64,000 nucleotides of DNA from Novosphingobium sp. EMRT-2 (GCF_005145025.1 NZ_CP039695.1:496001-560000); one strand, 5' to 3'. Counted from the first letter of the stretch, positions 19,778 to 28,872 are shown. Made by a program: numbers and translations. Notes: generated by a model from the letters alone, not told the origin.

Positions 19778-22125
19778 GGCAGGTCGACGATCGCGGTGGT
19801 TCCCTGCCCCGGTTCGGACAGGAGCTCGATGGTGCCGCCATGCGCTTCCACCAGTTGCCGCACCAGCGGCAGGCCAAGGCCCTGCCGCCGCTCCACCGCG
19901 CGGCCATCGGGCGCGACTTTCAGGCCCTCCATCGCCCGCGCCAGCACCGCCGGCTCCATGCCGCCGCCATTGTCCGAGATCACCACGCGCACCCCCTGCC
20001 GCTGGCGCGCGCATTCGATCAGGATGCGTCCGCCCGCCGGTGTAGCGGCAATGGCGTTGTCGACCAGTTGCCCGAATGCCCGCGCCAGCCGCCGTGCGTC
20101 GCCCGTCACCGTGCCGACCGAGGCATTTCCGCGCAAGTCAAGCGAGAGGCCCGCGGCGGAAATCCGCTCCGACCGTTCCTTGACCACGCCGGTCAGCAGC
20201 GGAAAAATCTCCACCGGATCGCGCGCCAGCGGCAGCGTGCCCGCCTCGCTCTGCGACAGGTCGAGCACGTTCTCGATCTGCTCGCCCAGCCGCTCGACCG
20301 AGGCGAGAATCGCCGCGACGTATTCCTTGCCCTGCGGCGTCAGTTCACCGGCGATCCCGCTTTGCAGCAGTTCCGCAAACCCGCCGATGGACGTCAGCGG
20401 CGTGCGGAATTCGTAGCTCATGTTGGCGATGAAGCGCGTCTTTACCGCATCGGCTTCCACCAGCGCGGCATTGCGTTCGCGCAGCGCCGTCTCGGCCTTC
20501 TGCGAATCCGTGATGTCCAACACCGTCAGCAGCCCGTTGCCATCGGGCAGCGGCACGCCCGCGAACTCCAGATAGCGCCCGTCGGCCAGCGCCAGCCGCC
20601 CGCTGCGCTGGCGGCGTTCCAGCGTCGCCGCCTGGATCACCTGACCGATCGTGCCGACCTGCGCCGGGCGCTTGAGTTGCTGGGCAATGCGGTTCAGCAG
20701 CACGTCCGCGCGCGGGTGCGTATCAAGGAAGCTGTCCTCCAGCCCCCATTCGGCGACGAAGCGGCGGTTCCACAACTGCAACCGGCCATCGGGCGCGAAC
20801 ACGGCCAGCGCTTCGAACAGGTTGTCGAACGTGGCGGTGCGGGTGCGCAGCAGCGTGTCGCGCGTCGCCGAAAGCTGGAGCTGTTCGGTGCGATCCTCAA
20901 AGATCATCAGCAACCCGCCATCGGGCATCGGCTGACCCACCACGCGCAAGTGCGTGCCATCGTGAAGGTGCCACGATTCCTCGCGGGGATCGCGGGCGAG
21001 GAACCAGCCCTGCCGTTCGCGCCGCCATTCGGGGAAATCGCGCACCTCGGGCAGGCGGCCGGTATCGCGGATGCGGTCGAGCACGCGGTCGAACGGCGGG
21101 GTATCGGCCACCCAGGCCTGCGGCACGCCGAAAATGCGCAGGAACGGTTGGTTGGCGAAGACGAGGTTCCGGCGCTCGTCGAACTGCGCGATGCCGGCGG
21201 ACAGCGTATCGAGCATCTCGCGCTGGGCTTCGCGGAACCGGCGGAACTGGCGCATCAGCTCCTCCAGTTCCTCGATGTCCACGGCATAGCCTGCGACGCC
21301 TTCATCCCCCAGCGGCAGATCGCTGACCCGCACCGAACGGCGCTGGCCGCCGATAGTGGCGGAAACGATCCGTTCGACCGGCGCCTTGCGCGCCAGCACG
21401 TGCCGCGCCACTTGCGCCGCGGTCAGCCCGTCGGCCGCCTCGATCAGTTCGATGCCTTGCGTGACGACATCGTCCGCGCTCTTGGCGCCGACCGCCTTCA
21501 CATAGGCGCTGTTGACCAGCCGCAATTCCATGTCGGGGCCGCGAAACCACATCGGCAGCGGCGCCGCCTCGATCAAGCCGGAAAGGCCGGCGAAATCGGC
21601 GCGCGCGCCTGCCGCTTCCGCGCGCAGCTTGCGTAGTTCGGCTTCGCTGTCGCTGAAATCGAAGAACCACACCAGCGCCGCGCCACCGGGGGAAACCTGC
21701 GGGTCCGCCAGATGCCCGCGCACCGCCAGGCAGCGCGTGCCGCCACGCGGCGTCAGCACCATGCGGAACGCCGCGCCGGTCTTCTGCGCACGGCGCACGG
21801 CATCGCTCAGTTGCGAAAGCTGCACTTCGTTGAGGCCGCGATCGCTTGCGTCGCCGGCATCGAGTTCGGAAAGGTAGCCCGGCATGGCATCGAGGCCGAG
21901 CCAGCCGGCCAGCCGGGATGGCCCCTCGATCCGCCCGTCGGCCCGCACCAGCAGCGGCAGGGCGGGCGATTCGTCCACCATCCTCGTCAGCCGGCGCGCC
22001 AGCCGGTGATGCGCTTCCGCCTTGCGCGCCCGCCCGCGCGCAACAAGCACGGCCCAGCCCGCCGCAACGGTCCATGCGGCAACCAGCAGTCCCACGATGA
22101 CCAGCACGATCTGGTTCAGAAGCAT
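19774..22125 (-). CDS. divL: DivL-type PAS sensor pseudokinase, Tyr in place of H-box His
   Basis: 783 residues: an N-terminal membrane helix (MLLNQIVLVIVGLLVAAW), at least three PAS-like segments, then a HisKA/HATPase pair. The H-box reads FIANMSYEFRTPLTS, so Tyr571 stands where kinases have His. The ATP-binding lid is present (ISDNGGGMEP, GLGLPLVRQLVEAHGG). Tyr at this place is the hallmark of DivL, which in Caulobacter controls CckA-CtrA signalling at a cell pole rather than acting as a normal histidine kinase. Being next to tsaE also fits DivL. GAGGGCCTG before the ATG at 22125 sets the start over an upstream TTG. Confidence 0.85.
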   Translation of the reverse strand: MLLNQIVLVIVGLLVAAWTVAAGWAVLVARGRARKAEAHHRLARRLTRMVDESPALPLLVRADGRIEGPSRLAGWLGLDAMPGYLSELDAGDASDRGLNEVQLSQLSDAVRRAQKTGAAFRMVLTPRGGTRCLAVRGHLADPQVSPGGAALVWFFDFSDSEAELRKLRAEAAGARADFAGLSGLIEAAPLPMWFRGPDMELRLVNSAYVKAVGAKSADDVVTQGIELIEAADGLTAAQVARHVLARKAPVERIVSATIGGQRRSVRVSDLPLGDEGVAGYAVDIEELEELMRQFRRFREAQREMLDTLSAGIAQFDERRNLVFANQPFLRIFGVPQAWVADTPPFDRVLDRIRDTGRLPEVRDFPEWRRERQGWFLARDPREESWHLHDGTHLRVVGQPMPDGGLLMIFEDRTEQLQLSATRDTLLRTRTATFDNLFEALAVFAPDGRLQLWNRRFVAEWGLEDSFLDTHPRADVLLNRIAQQLKRPAQVGTIGQVIQAATLERRQRSGRLALADGRYLEFAGVPLPDGNGLLTVLDITDSQKAETALRERNAALVEADAVKTRFIANMSYEFRTPLTSIGGFAELLQSGIAGELTPQGKEYVAAILASVERLGEQIENVLDLSQSEAGTLPLARDPVEIFPLLTGVVKERSERISAAGLSLDLRGNASVGTVTGDARRLARAFGQLVDNAIAATPAGGRILIECARQRQGVRVVISDNGGGMEPAVLARAMEGLKVAPDGRAVERRQGLGLPLVRQLVEAHGGTIELLSEPGQGTTAIVDLP

Positions 22126-22241
22126 CAGGCCCTCGCTATGCGGGCCTTGCGCCGATGACAACCGGCACGCGCTTCAAATCTGGTGAGGAGCGCCGCGAAA
22201 GCCACCAGATCCGGCGACGCCGGAAGGCGGTTCCCACGAAA

Positions 22242-22271
22242 ACGGCCCCCGCAGCCGTGCTGGGGGGCCGT
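22242..22271 (-). terminator. Rho-independent terminator of ahcY
   Basis: On the minus strand a 9-bp GC-rich stem (ACGGCCCCC paired with GGGGGCCGT) is followed by TTTT, 40 nt after the ahcY stop. Confidence 0.8.
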
Positions 22272-22312
22272 ATCGCATTTCCAAATCGCCTGGCCGCCGG
22301 AGCGGAGACGCG

Positions 22313-23722
22313 TCAGTAGCGGTAGTGATCCGGCTTGAACGGCCCTTCCGGCGTCACGCCGATATAGGCCGCCTGCTTGGGCGAAAGCTTCGACAGCTTC
22401 ACGCCCAGCTTTTCAAGGTGCAGCGCCGCCACCTTTTCGTCGAGGTGCTTGGGCAGCACATAGACGTCGTTCTTGTACTGGTCAGACTTGGTGAACAGCT
22501 CGATCTGCGCCAGCGTCTGGTTGGTGAAGCTGGACGACATGACGAAGCTGGGGTGGCCGGTGGCGCAGCCCAGGTTCACGAGGCGGCCCTTGGCCAGCAC
22601 GATAATCTGCTTGCCATCGGGGAATTCGACCAGGTCGGTACCCGGCTTCACTTCGGTCCACTTGTAGTTCGACAGAGCGGCGATCTGGATCTCGCTGTCG
22701 AAGTGGCCGATGTTGCAGACGATCGCCATCGGCTTCATCGCCTTCATGTGCTCGGCGGTGATGACGTCCTCGTTCCCGGTCGCCGTCACGAAGATGTCGC
22801 AGCGCGTGACCGCTTCTTCCATGGTGACGACTTCGTAGCCTTCCATCGCCGCCTGCAGCGCGCAGATCGGGTCGATCTCGGTCACCATCACACGCGCGCC
22901 GCCCTGGCGCAGCGAGGCGGCCGACCCCTTGCCCACGTCGCCGAAGCCGGCGACGCAGGCGACCTTGCCGGCCAGCATCACGTCGGTGGCGCGGCGGATC
23001 GCGTCAACCAGCGATTCCTTGCAACCGTAGAGGTTGTCGAACTTCGACTTGGTCACGCTGTCGTTCACGTTGATCGCGGGGAACGGCAGCTTGCCTTCCT
23101 TGGCGATCTGATAAAGGCGGTGGACGCCGGTGGTGGTCTCTTCCGAAACGCCCTTGATGGCCTTCACCGACTGGGTGAGGTAGCCGGGCTTCTTCTTGAG
23201 GAACGCGGTCAGCGCGCGGACGAACTCGATTTCCTCGGCGTTCGAAGGCTCGAACAGCTTTTCGCCGGCTTCCACGCGCGCGCCCCACAGCGCGAACATC
23301 GTGGCGTCGCCGCCGTCGTCGAGGATCATGTTGGCGGTCTGGTCATCACCCCAGTCGAAGATCGAACCGACGTAGTCCCAGTAATCGGCCAGGCTTTCGC
23401 CCTTCACCGCGAACACGGGAATGCCGGCGGCGGCGATCGCGGCGGCGGCGTGGTCCTGCGTCGAGAAGATGTTGCAGGTGGCCCAGCGCACGTCGGCGCC
23501 CAGCGCGACGAGCGTCTCAATCAGCACGGCGGTCTGGATCGTCATGTGCAGCGATCCGGTGATCCGCGCGCCCTTGAGCGGCTGCGACGGACCGAATTCC
23601 TGGCGCAGCGCCATCAGACCGGGCATTTCGGTTTCGGCGATCGCGATTTCCGCGCGGCCGAAGTCGGCAAGCCCGATATCGGCGATCACATAGTCCTTTT
23701 CGGCATCGAGCACGCTGGCCAC
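22313..23722 (-). CDS. ahcY: Adenosylhomocysteinase
   Basis: Splits S-adenosylhomocysteine into adenosine and homocysteine, keeping methylation going. 469 residues with the NAD-binding turn [36 protein letters not shown] and the C-terminal KPDHYRY. The start is a GTG at 23722 with AGGAG 8 nt upstream; the ATG inside AATGCTTC is out of frame. A palindrome 107 bp upstream may be its operator. Confidence 0.97.
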   Translation of the reverse strand: MASVLDAEKDYVIADIGLADFGRAEIAIAETEMPGLMALRQEFGPSQPLKGARITGSLHMTIQTAVLIETLVALGADVRWATCNIFSTQDHAAAAIAAAGIPVFAVKGESLADYWDYVGSIFDWGDDQTANMILDDGGDATMFALWGARVEAGEKLFEPSNAEEIEFVRALTAFLKKKPGYLTQSVKAIKGVSEETTTGVHRLYQIAKEGKLPFPAINVNDSVTKSKFDNLYGCKESLVDAIRRATDVMLAGKVACVAGFGDVGKGSAASLRQGGARVMVTEIDPICALQAAMEGYEVVTMEEAVTRCDIFVTATGNEDVITAEHMKAMKPMAIVCNIGHFDSEIQIAALSNYKWTEVKPGTDLVEFPDGKQIIVLAKGRLVNLGCATGHPSFVMSSSFTNQTLAQIELFTKSDQYKNDVYVLPKHLDEKVAALHLEKLGVKLSKLSPKQAAYIGVTPEGPFKPDHYRY

Positions 23723-24045
23723 GAAGCATTCTCCTGGATGAGTTCAAGCCCGCCCGCCGGACCGCACGATAGCGGCCGACAGGTTGGCGGGTCTGGCCAC
23801 GCCTTAGCCGCTTGCATGAGCGGACGCAATATAAAGGAAACTTTATATGGCTGCATTAACGTCTCGAAAGAACGCACACTCGCAAACCTCGCAGGACAGG
23901 GCGGAACGCCCTGCGCTACCGATGAAATTTCTTCCCGGCGCTTGCGCTCCGGTTGCGCCGTCTTGCGGCTGGCCTATATCCTCCCTGCTGTCATAGACCC
24001 GGCCGAAAGGTCCGGGCGGCACATCCAGAAGAAAGGATACTGGGG
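23723..24045. other. Divergent intergenic region, ahcY / peroxiredoxin
   Basis: No gene seen. It holds the palindrome at 23829 to 23848 and a perfect GC hairpin at 23897 to 23913 (CAGGGCG, loop GAA, CGCCCTG). AAAGGA before 24046 is the peroxiredoxin ribosome binding site. No SAH or SAM riboswitch core was recognised on either strand. Confidence 0.6.
23829..23848. promoter_or_regulatory. Perfect palindrome upstream of ahcY, possible SahR/ArsR-type operator
   Basis: ATATAAAG and CTTTATAT arms around GAAA, in an otherwise GC-rich stretch between divergent ahcY and the peroxiredoxin gene. AT-rich palindromes of this form are typical sites for ArsR-family repressors. SahR, which answers to S-adenosylhomocysteine, is a natural candidate before ahcY, but that match is from memory and inference. 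Confidence 0.55.
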
Positions 24046-24525
24046 ATGACGATTGCGGTTGGAGAAAAGCTGCCCGACGTGAAGCTGGTCAAGGCCACGG
24101 CGGAAGGCCCCGAAGCGGTGCAGAGCGCCGACTACTTCAAGGGCAAGAAGGTCGCCCTGTTCTCGGTGCCCGGCGCGTTCACGCCGACCTGTTCGGCCAA
24201 GCACCTGCCGGGCTTCGTCGAGAAGGCCGCCGATCTCAAGGCCAAGGGCATCGACGAGATCGCCTGCACGGCGGTCAACGATCCCTTCGTGATGAAGGCA
24301 TGGGGCGCCGCCAGCGGTTCGCCCGACGTGACCATGCTGGCGGACGGCAATGGCGATTTCGCCAAGGCCGTGGGCCTCACCATGGATGGCTCGGGCTTCG
24401 GCCTCGGCACGCGCGGCCAGCGCTTCTCGATGGTGGTGAACGATGGCGTGGTCGAACAGCTCCACGTCGAAGCGCCGGGCGATTTCAAGGTCAGCTCGGC
24501 CGAATACATGCTCGAAAACCTCTGA
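24046..24525 (+). CDS. Peroxiredoxin, Prx5 type
   Basis: 159 residues of the atypical Prx5/AhpE-like group that reduces H2O2 and alkyl hydroperoxides, often with glutathione or glutaredoxin. The peroxidatic Cys49 is in VPGAFTPTCSAKHLPG, and the later AVNDPFVMKAWG and RGQRFSMVVNDGVV blocks fit the group. AAAGGATACTGGGG precedes the ATG, which gives the typical MTIAVGEKLPDV start. It is divergent from ahcY. Confidence 0.93.
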   Translation: MTIAVGEKLPDVKLVKATAEGPEAVQSADYFKGKKVALFSVPGAFTPTCSAKHLPGFVEKAADLKAKGIDEIACTAVNDPFVMKAWGAASGSPDVTMLADGNGDFAKAVGLTMDGSGFGLGTRGQRFSMVVNDGVVEQLHVEAPGDFKVSSAEYMLENL

Positions 24526-24576
24526 GCGCGTTCCGGCCCTTCCCCGTGCGGGAAGGGCCGGACTCTTCGCCAGCCT

Positions 24577-25296
24577 TCAGAATGACAGCCGCACGCGCCC
24601 GATCACACGGTCGCCCGCGTGCCCGCCCGGCGCTCCGCCCTTCACATCGGTCCCGGTGTAATCCAGCCCGACCAGCAGCGGACCACGCGCATAGTCCGCG
24701 CCGATCCGCCAGTCGGTATAGGCCCCGTCCGGTCGCAGCCGCGCCGCACGCGCGGGATCGCGCACGCTGCCCCGCGAATGGCCGAGCGAAGCCGAAAGGC
24801 TGAACGGCGTTGCCGGAATGCCCAGCGCGGCATCGCCATAGAGGTACAGGTTGTCGCCGCCGATCGCGCCTTGCCGCGGGGCATAGCGCGCACCTGCCCC
24901 CACCCGCGCCGGCCCCAGCGCATAGCTGGCGCCCAGCCCCAGTTCGGCATAGTGCGCCGTATCGGCCGCGCCGGCGAACAGATGACCGGAAACCAGCGCG
25001 CTCACGTCGAACAGGCCGATCGTCCAGCGGCGTGCCAGCGTCAGGTCGGCCACGGCATCCGCGCCCAGATGCCGTGCCGCGCCGCGCGTGGCCGCCATGC
25101 GCGCGGACAGGTCGAAACCCCCAAGCGAAACCGCCGCGTCTGCCGAAGCGCTGGCCTTGCCCTCGCTCCAGCTCAGCCCGCGACGAACCTCGTCGGTCGT
25201 CGCCTCCACGCCAAACGAGGGCATACCCTGTGCCTGCGCGATCGCAGCACCAGCCATGAGGGCCGGCAACGCGAGCATCGTCACGCGGATCACCAT
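24577..25296 (-). CDS. TorF-family putative porin
   Basis: 239 residues with a signal peptide (cut near AQAQG), then alternating beta-strand sequence and a C-terminal RVRLSF ending in Phe, the outer-membrane sorting signal. The mature start PSFGVEATTDEVRRGLSWSEG is the hallmark of the TorF putative porin family found in sphingomonads. Substrate unknown. It overlaps the preceding gene by one base. Confidence 0.8.
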   Translation of the reverse strand: MVIRVTMLALPALMAGAAIAQAQGMPSFGVEATTDEVRRGLSWSEGKASASADAAVSLGGFDLSARMAATRGAARHLGADAVADLTLARRWTIGLFDVSALVSGHLFAGAADTAHYAELGLGASYALGPARVGAGARYAPRQGAIGGDNLYLYGDAALGIPATPFSLSASLGHSRGSVRDPARAARLRPDGAYTDWRIGADYARGPLLVGLDYTGTDVKGGAPGGHAGDRVIGRVRLSF

Positions 25297-25760
25297 CAGC
25301 CTTCCCGATGCCCCGCATGCAATCGCTCGGCGTCGGCGATCACCTCCTGCCGATCTTCCTGCGCGGCGGCGAGCATTTCAGCGCGCAACCGGTCGGTGCG
25401 CCGCGCGACTTCTCCGGCAATCGCGGATTCCTGGCCCTTGCACCATCCCGCGCGCGTGCCGGTAAGCACACGCGGCCGCTCAAGCTGCCGGCTCGCCAGC
25501 GCGCCCGATGGCAGGCGCGCTTCGCGCCGAACGGTGAGATCGACGCTCCAGACACAGCGCAGCGAGGCCATGCGCCCGCCCGGCCCTGGTGCGCCGACCT
25601 GGCGCTGCACCGTTTGCGTCACCACTTGATAGCGCGCCTCGACGATGCCACCGCGATGCTCGATGTGTTCGACATGGTCGGGCGCGACCTGCGCCGTTGC
25701 CACGGCGGGCGTGGCCAGCCCTGCGCCGGACAACAGCCCGGCAATCCACAATGCCTTCAT
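25296..25760 (-). CDS. Secreted hypothetical protein
   Basis: 154 residues with a signal peptide (MKALWIAGLLSGAGLATPAVATA). The mature part has one central Cys pair (RCVWSVDLTV and WCKGQE) and an Ala/Arg/Glu-rich helical C-terminus. No known domain is recognised. The stop and the TorF ATG share one base (TGATG), so the two are coupled and the protein may serve the same envelope process. Confidence 0.65.
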   Translation of the reverse strand: MKALWIAGLLSGAGLATPAVATAQVAPDHVEHIEHRGGIVEARYQVVTQTVQRQVGAPGPGGRMASLRCVWSVDLTVRREARLPSGALASRQLERPRVLTGTRAGWCKGQESAIAGEVARRTDRLRAEMLAAAQEDRQEVIADAERLHAGHREG

Positions 25761-25877
25761 GGTTCGGTCTCCTGCGTTGCCCCGATCTTGTTTTCCTGCC
25801 GGTGACGGAGATGAACCTAGTGCGCGCAGCGCACCTGCAAAGCCCTGGAATTGTAATGTATTTTGTCTGGCTCGCGG

Positions 25878-26306
25878 CTAACCCGGCAGCGCGTAGGTGA
25901 CCGTCGCCTGCGCGACCGGATCGTCGGGATCGTTCTGCCAAAGCCGCACGTCGATCGTCGCCAACCGCCGGCCCAGCTTCAGCAGGCGCGCATCCGCGAT
26001 CACCCGCGCCCGGCGCGCGCCGCGCAGGAACGCGATATTGAGATTGCTGGTAACCGCCATCGCCTGCGGTCCGATGTGGGCGAGCAGGACCGCATAGGCG
26101 GCGACGTCCACCAGCGCCATCTGCGTCGGCCCGGACACGAGGTCACCGGGCCGCAGGCTTTCCGGCCCCGGATCGAGGTGCATCCGGGTTAGGCCGGGAG
26201 CGATTTCGACAACGACGCCAATCCGCGCCTGGGCTTCCGCAGGAAACGCCTGCCGCAAAAAGGACTGCAGTTCCGGCACGGTCATCACGGGTTGATATTG
26301 CGCCAT
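25878..26306 (-). CDS. PaaI-family hotdog thioesterase
   Basis: 142 residues with the hotdog acyl-CoA thioesterase pattern: LRPGDLVSGPTQMALVDVAAYAVLLA followed by AVTSNLNIAFLRGARRARVIADARLLKLGRRLA. It should hydrolyse acyl-CoA or aryl-CoA thioesters; the acyl group is unknown. It lies 34 bp downstream of folE on the same strand. Confidence 0.8.
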   Translation of the reverse strand: MAQYQPVMTVPELQSFLRQAFPAEAQARIGVVVEIAPGLTRMHLDPGPESLRPGDLVSGPTQMALVDVAAYAVLLAHIGPQAMAVTSNLNIAFLRGARRARVIADARLLKLGRRLATIDVRLWQNDPDDPVAQATVTYALPG

Positions 26307-26340
26307 CGACAGCCTCTGATCGGAATGTTCGGGCGCCCGA

Positions 26341-26952
26341 TCAGTAGCCCATCAGGCTCAGCACTTCCTTGCGGCTGCGCGAATCCTCGAGAAAGCAGCC
26401 CAGCATCCGGCTGGTGACCATGCCCACGCCCGGCGTGCGCACGCCGCGCCCGGTCATGCAGCCGTGCTGCGCCTCGATCACCACGGCCACGCCCTGCGGA
26501 TGCAGGTTGTCCCAGATGCATTGTGCCACTTCGGCGGTCAGGCGTTCCTGGATCTGCAGGCGCTGGGCAAAACCGTGCAACACGCGCGCCAGCTTGGAAA
26601 TGCCCACGACCTTGCGGCTCGGCAGATAGGCGATCGCCGCCTTGCCGGTGATCGGCGCCAGGTGGTGTTCGCAATGCGACTGGAAGGGGATGTCCTTCAG
26701 CAGCACGATCTCGTCGTAACCACCCACTTCCTCGAACTGGCGCGTCAGGTGGATGGCCGGATCATCGGCATATCCCTGGCAATATTCGCGCCACGCACGC
26801 GCCACGCGCTTGGGCGTATCGAGCAGCCCCTCCCGCGCTGGATCGTCCCCGGTCCAGCGGATCAGCGTGCGGATAGCTTCCTGCACGTCCTGCGGCACCG
26901 GCTCCTTGCCGCGCGCCAGGTCTTCGTCGTCAGTGCCGCTCGGGCAAGCCAT
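26341..26952 (-). CDS. folE: GTP cyclohydrolase I
   Basis: First step of tetrahydrofolate synthesis, GTP to dihydroneopterin triphosphate. 203 residues with zinc ligands in PFQSHCEHHLAP and EAQHGCMTGRGV and the substrate loop SKLARVLHGFAQRLQIQERLT. AGGGG lies upstream of the ATG at 26952; an upstream in-frame extension to 26997 lacks family similarity. Confidence 0.96.
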   Translation of the reverse strand: MACPSGTDDEDLARGKEPVPQDVQEAIRTLIRWTGDDPAREGLLDTPKRVARAWREYCQGYADDPAIHLTRQFEEVGGYDEIVLLKDIPFQSHCEHHLAPITGKAAIAYLPSRKVVGISKLARVLHGFAQRLQIQERLTAEVAQCIWDNLHPQGVAVVIEAQHGCMTGRGVRTPGVGMVTSRMLGCFLEDSRSRKEVLSLMGY

Positions 26953-27169
26953 TTCGTGTTCCCCTGATGCCGGGTTTCGTTTCCGGTCGCTTTGCACGTG
27001 GAATTACCCGCCGGGTAGTACCTCGCTATACGAACCGCAATGCCCGCCTGATTTCAGTCCCGCAAGAAACACTTTGCTGCCCTTATGGGCATCGCCGGCT
27101 TGCCGGGAGCGCATCGCGCGCTTCGCGCAAAGCGCTGGCAGGCAAACAATTGGCTTGGAAAACCGCGAA

Positions 27170-27481
27170 TTACCGGTTCGGAATGACCAGCTCGTCAGGG
27201 TGCGCGACATTGAGATTGCTGCGCAGCAGCTCACCCACCAGATCGGGGTCGGCGTGGCGGGGATCGAGCAGGTTGACGCGGTTGCGCAGATGGTCGCGCT
27301 CCGCCGTCAGTTGCGCGACTTCCTTCTGGCGCTGTTCCAGCATCCGCGCGTTCTCGCTCCAGGCGAGCAGGCCGCTTGGCCCGGCCAGCCCCATGGCACC
27401 CAGAAACAGCAGCGCCAGCAGCGCCGCCGTCTGGGTCAGGCTTTCCTTGGGCAGTCGCAGAATGTGGCGGCGGCGCTTCAT
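27170..27481 (-). CDS. ftsB: FtsB/DivIC-family septum formation initiator
   Basis: 103 residues: a short basic cytoplasmic tail, one membrane helix (about 18 to 40), a coiled coil (ENARMLEQRQKEVAQLTAERDHLRNRVNLLD) and a short periplasmic tail ending ADPDLVGELLRSNLNVAHPDELVI. That is the layout of FtsB, which joins FtsL and FtsQ in the divisome. A perfect 10-bp inverted repeat lies 23 bp before the start. Confidence 0.85.
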   Translation of the reverse strand: MKRRRHILRLPKESLTQTAALLALLFLGAMGLAGPSGLLAWSENARMLEQRQKEVAQLTAERDHLRNRVNLLDPRHADPDLVGELLRSNLNVAHPDELVIPNR

Positions 27482-27801
27482 TTTGTCACAGAATCATACT
27501 TAACCATTGGATTCAAGCCCTAATCCAATGGATCGGTCTGGCGCGCCGCTATCGGACGCGGCGCCAGCCAGCAAGAGCAGCGGTCAATCGACCATCTGCA
27601 TGACCGCGGCCTGCAATTCGCGGCGGGTCAGCTGCGGAGACTGGCGGGGGCTGAGTACGAAACCGCGATGGCGGTTACCTGATGGATGCAGGTTGCGCAT
27701 CCGGGGAAAACTGGAAACGAAACTGGAAAAAAACATGAATACCTTGAATGTGTTATGCAATACGGCGCGTTGGTCGCGCCTTATTATGTGACAGGGTGTT
27801 G
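27482..27801. other. Gene-free stretch between infA and ftsB
   Basis: No convincing gene. It holds the inverted repeat at 27504 to 27531 and a GGCGCG-loop-CGCGCC hairpin at 27764 to 27780, just downstream of infA. The latter lacks a good T-run on the infA strand, so it is a weak terminator candidate. Confidence 0.5.
27504..27531. repeat. Perfect inverted repeat upstream of ftsB
   Basis: Arms CCATTGGATT and AATCCAATGG with an 8-nt loop, 23 bp before the ftsB ATG. It could be an operator or a 5' UTR hairpin. Confidence 0.6.
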
Positions 27802-28053
27802 TTATCGCCGCTTGCGGAACGCGCCGGTGCTTTGCACCTTTTCGCGGAACACGATGCGTCCCTTGGTCAGGTCATAGGGCGTCATTTCGACTTTCACCCG
27901 GTCGCCCACGATTGAGCGGATGCGGAATTTCCGCATCTTGCCCGCCGTATAGGCGATGATCCGGTGATCGTTCTCCAGGATGACGCCGAAGCGGCCATCC
28001 GGGAGAATTTCGTCGATCTGGCCGTCGAGAGTCAGAAGATCCTCTTTGGCCAA
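27802..28053 (-). CDS. infA: Translation initiation factor IF-1
   Basis: 83 residues of the S1/OB fold; the family block [22 protein letters not shown]...[21 protein letters not shown] and [14 protein letters not shown] is complete. IF-1 binds the ribosomal A site during initiation. The start codon is TTG, 4 nt after the stop of the cold-shock gene, so it is probably translated by coupling to it. Confidence 0.95.
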   Translation of the reverse strand: MAKEDLLTLDGQIDEILPDGRFGVILENDHRIIAYTAGKMRKFRIRSIVGDRVKVEMTPYDLTKGRIVFREKVQSTGAFRKRR

Positions 28054-28057
28054 GGGA

Positions 28058-28264
28058 TCAAACCGTTTCCAGGTTGACGGCCGAGGTCTTGCCGCGCCGG
28101 TCGGTTTCCAGTTCGTACTTGACGCGCTGATCCTTGTTCAGCGTGGCCATGCCCGAACGCTCGACGGCGCTGATATGGACAAAGTTGTCGGGCGCGCCGT
28201 CTTCCGGCGCGATGAACCCGTAACCCTTGTCGGAATTGAAGAACTTGACGGTGCCGATAGGCAT
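28058..28264 (-). CDS. Cold-shock domain protein
   Basis: 68 residues with RNP1 KGYGFIAPE and RNP2 FVHISAVE of the CspA nucleic-acid-binding fold ([17 protein letters not shown]). It acts as an RNA chaperone or translation factor. AAGGAAAC precedes the ATG. It forms a two-gene unit with infA. Confidence 0.93.
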   Translation of the reverse strand: MPIGTVKFFNSDKGYGFIAPEDGAPDNFVHISAVERSGMATLNKDQRVKYELETDRRGKTSAVNLETV

Positions 28265-28435
28265 GGGGTGTTTCCTTTTCACGAAAACGAAAAACCCACC
28301 CGCAACAGCGCGGATGGAGCCGGTAGCGTGACAAAGGAAGGAGAGCCGTAAGCCGGCGTCAAATTCCGTCGAAAGCGACGATAGCAAATGGAACCTAGGG
28401 CTTTTGCCGGAAAAAGTCAAGGTTCGCGCTGAAAG

Positions 28436-28482
28436 TGGTGCGCCCGACAGGATTCGAACCTGTGGCCCCCAGATTAGGAATT
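28436..28482 (-). other. Prophage attachment site: 3' remnant of tRNA-Arg(CCT)
   Basis: On the minus strand this reads as the 3' half of tRNA-Arg: anticodon CCT at 28478 to 28476, the 3' anticodon stem, variable loop, T arm with GGTTCGAATCC, acceptor end and encoded CCA. The 5' stem strand and D arm are missing; sequence past 28482 is AT-rich and unrelated. The remnant lies on the chromosome side, so the element probably carries a replacement 3' end and rebuilds a full tRNA gene at its far end. Confidence 0.85.
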
Positions 28483-28605
28483 GTAAAAAAATCAATGAAC
28501 ACGGGCATTCTTCCGACACACACGACGGACCAAAGCAGGAACATGCAACAAAAAGTGCCCAAATCTTGTCCAACACTTGCCCACCATTTTGACGAGTGAT
28601 TCGGG

Positions 28606-28872
28606 CTACTTCGGACGCTCAAGCTGATGGCGATGATGTTTGATGATGTAAACTAAAATCGCAAGCAAATCGTCGCTCGCCTGCCTCTCCCAAAACGGTG
28701 GATGACCCGTCACGTAACGACGATTTTTCAACGCTGGCAACGGATAGTGTTGGCCTCTCGCGTGAAGCGTCTCGATAGCCGCCCTTCGCCAAAATCTAAT
28801 AATCGACTTCCGCTCATGATTGCTCCGAGCGTTGGCAAGATCGTCCCGCAAAAGTGATACAAGCTTACTCAT
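28606..28872 (-). CDS. Hypothetical protein
   Basis: 88 residues from MSKLVSLLRDDLANARSNHERK; Arg/His-rich, mixed helical sequence, no domain recognised. Divergent from the small gene at 28889. The longer frame upstream would run across that gene's start, so the internal ATG was chosen. Confidence 0.5.
   Translation of the reverse strand: MSKLVSLLRDDLANARSNHERKSIIRFWRRAAIETLHARGQHYPLPALKNRRYVTGHPPFWERQASDDLLAILVYIIKHHRHQLERPK

Noticed and set aside
23723..23830. SAH or SAM riboswitch before ahcY
   Set aside because: No match to the conserved cores that I know; only simple hairpins.
28404..28622. ORFs across the tRNA remnant
   Set aside because: They read through the att site and have no initiation signal.
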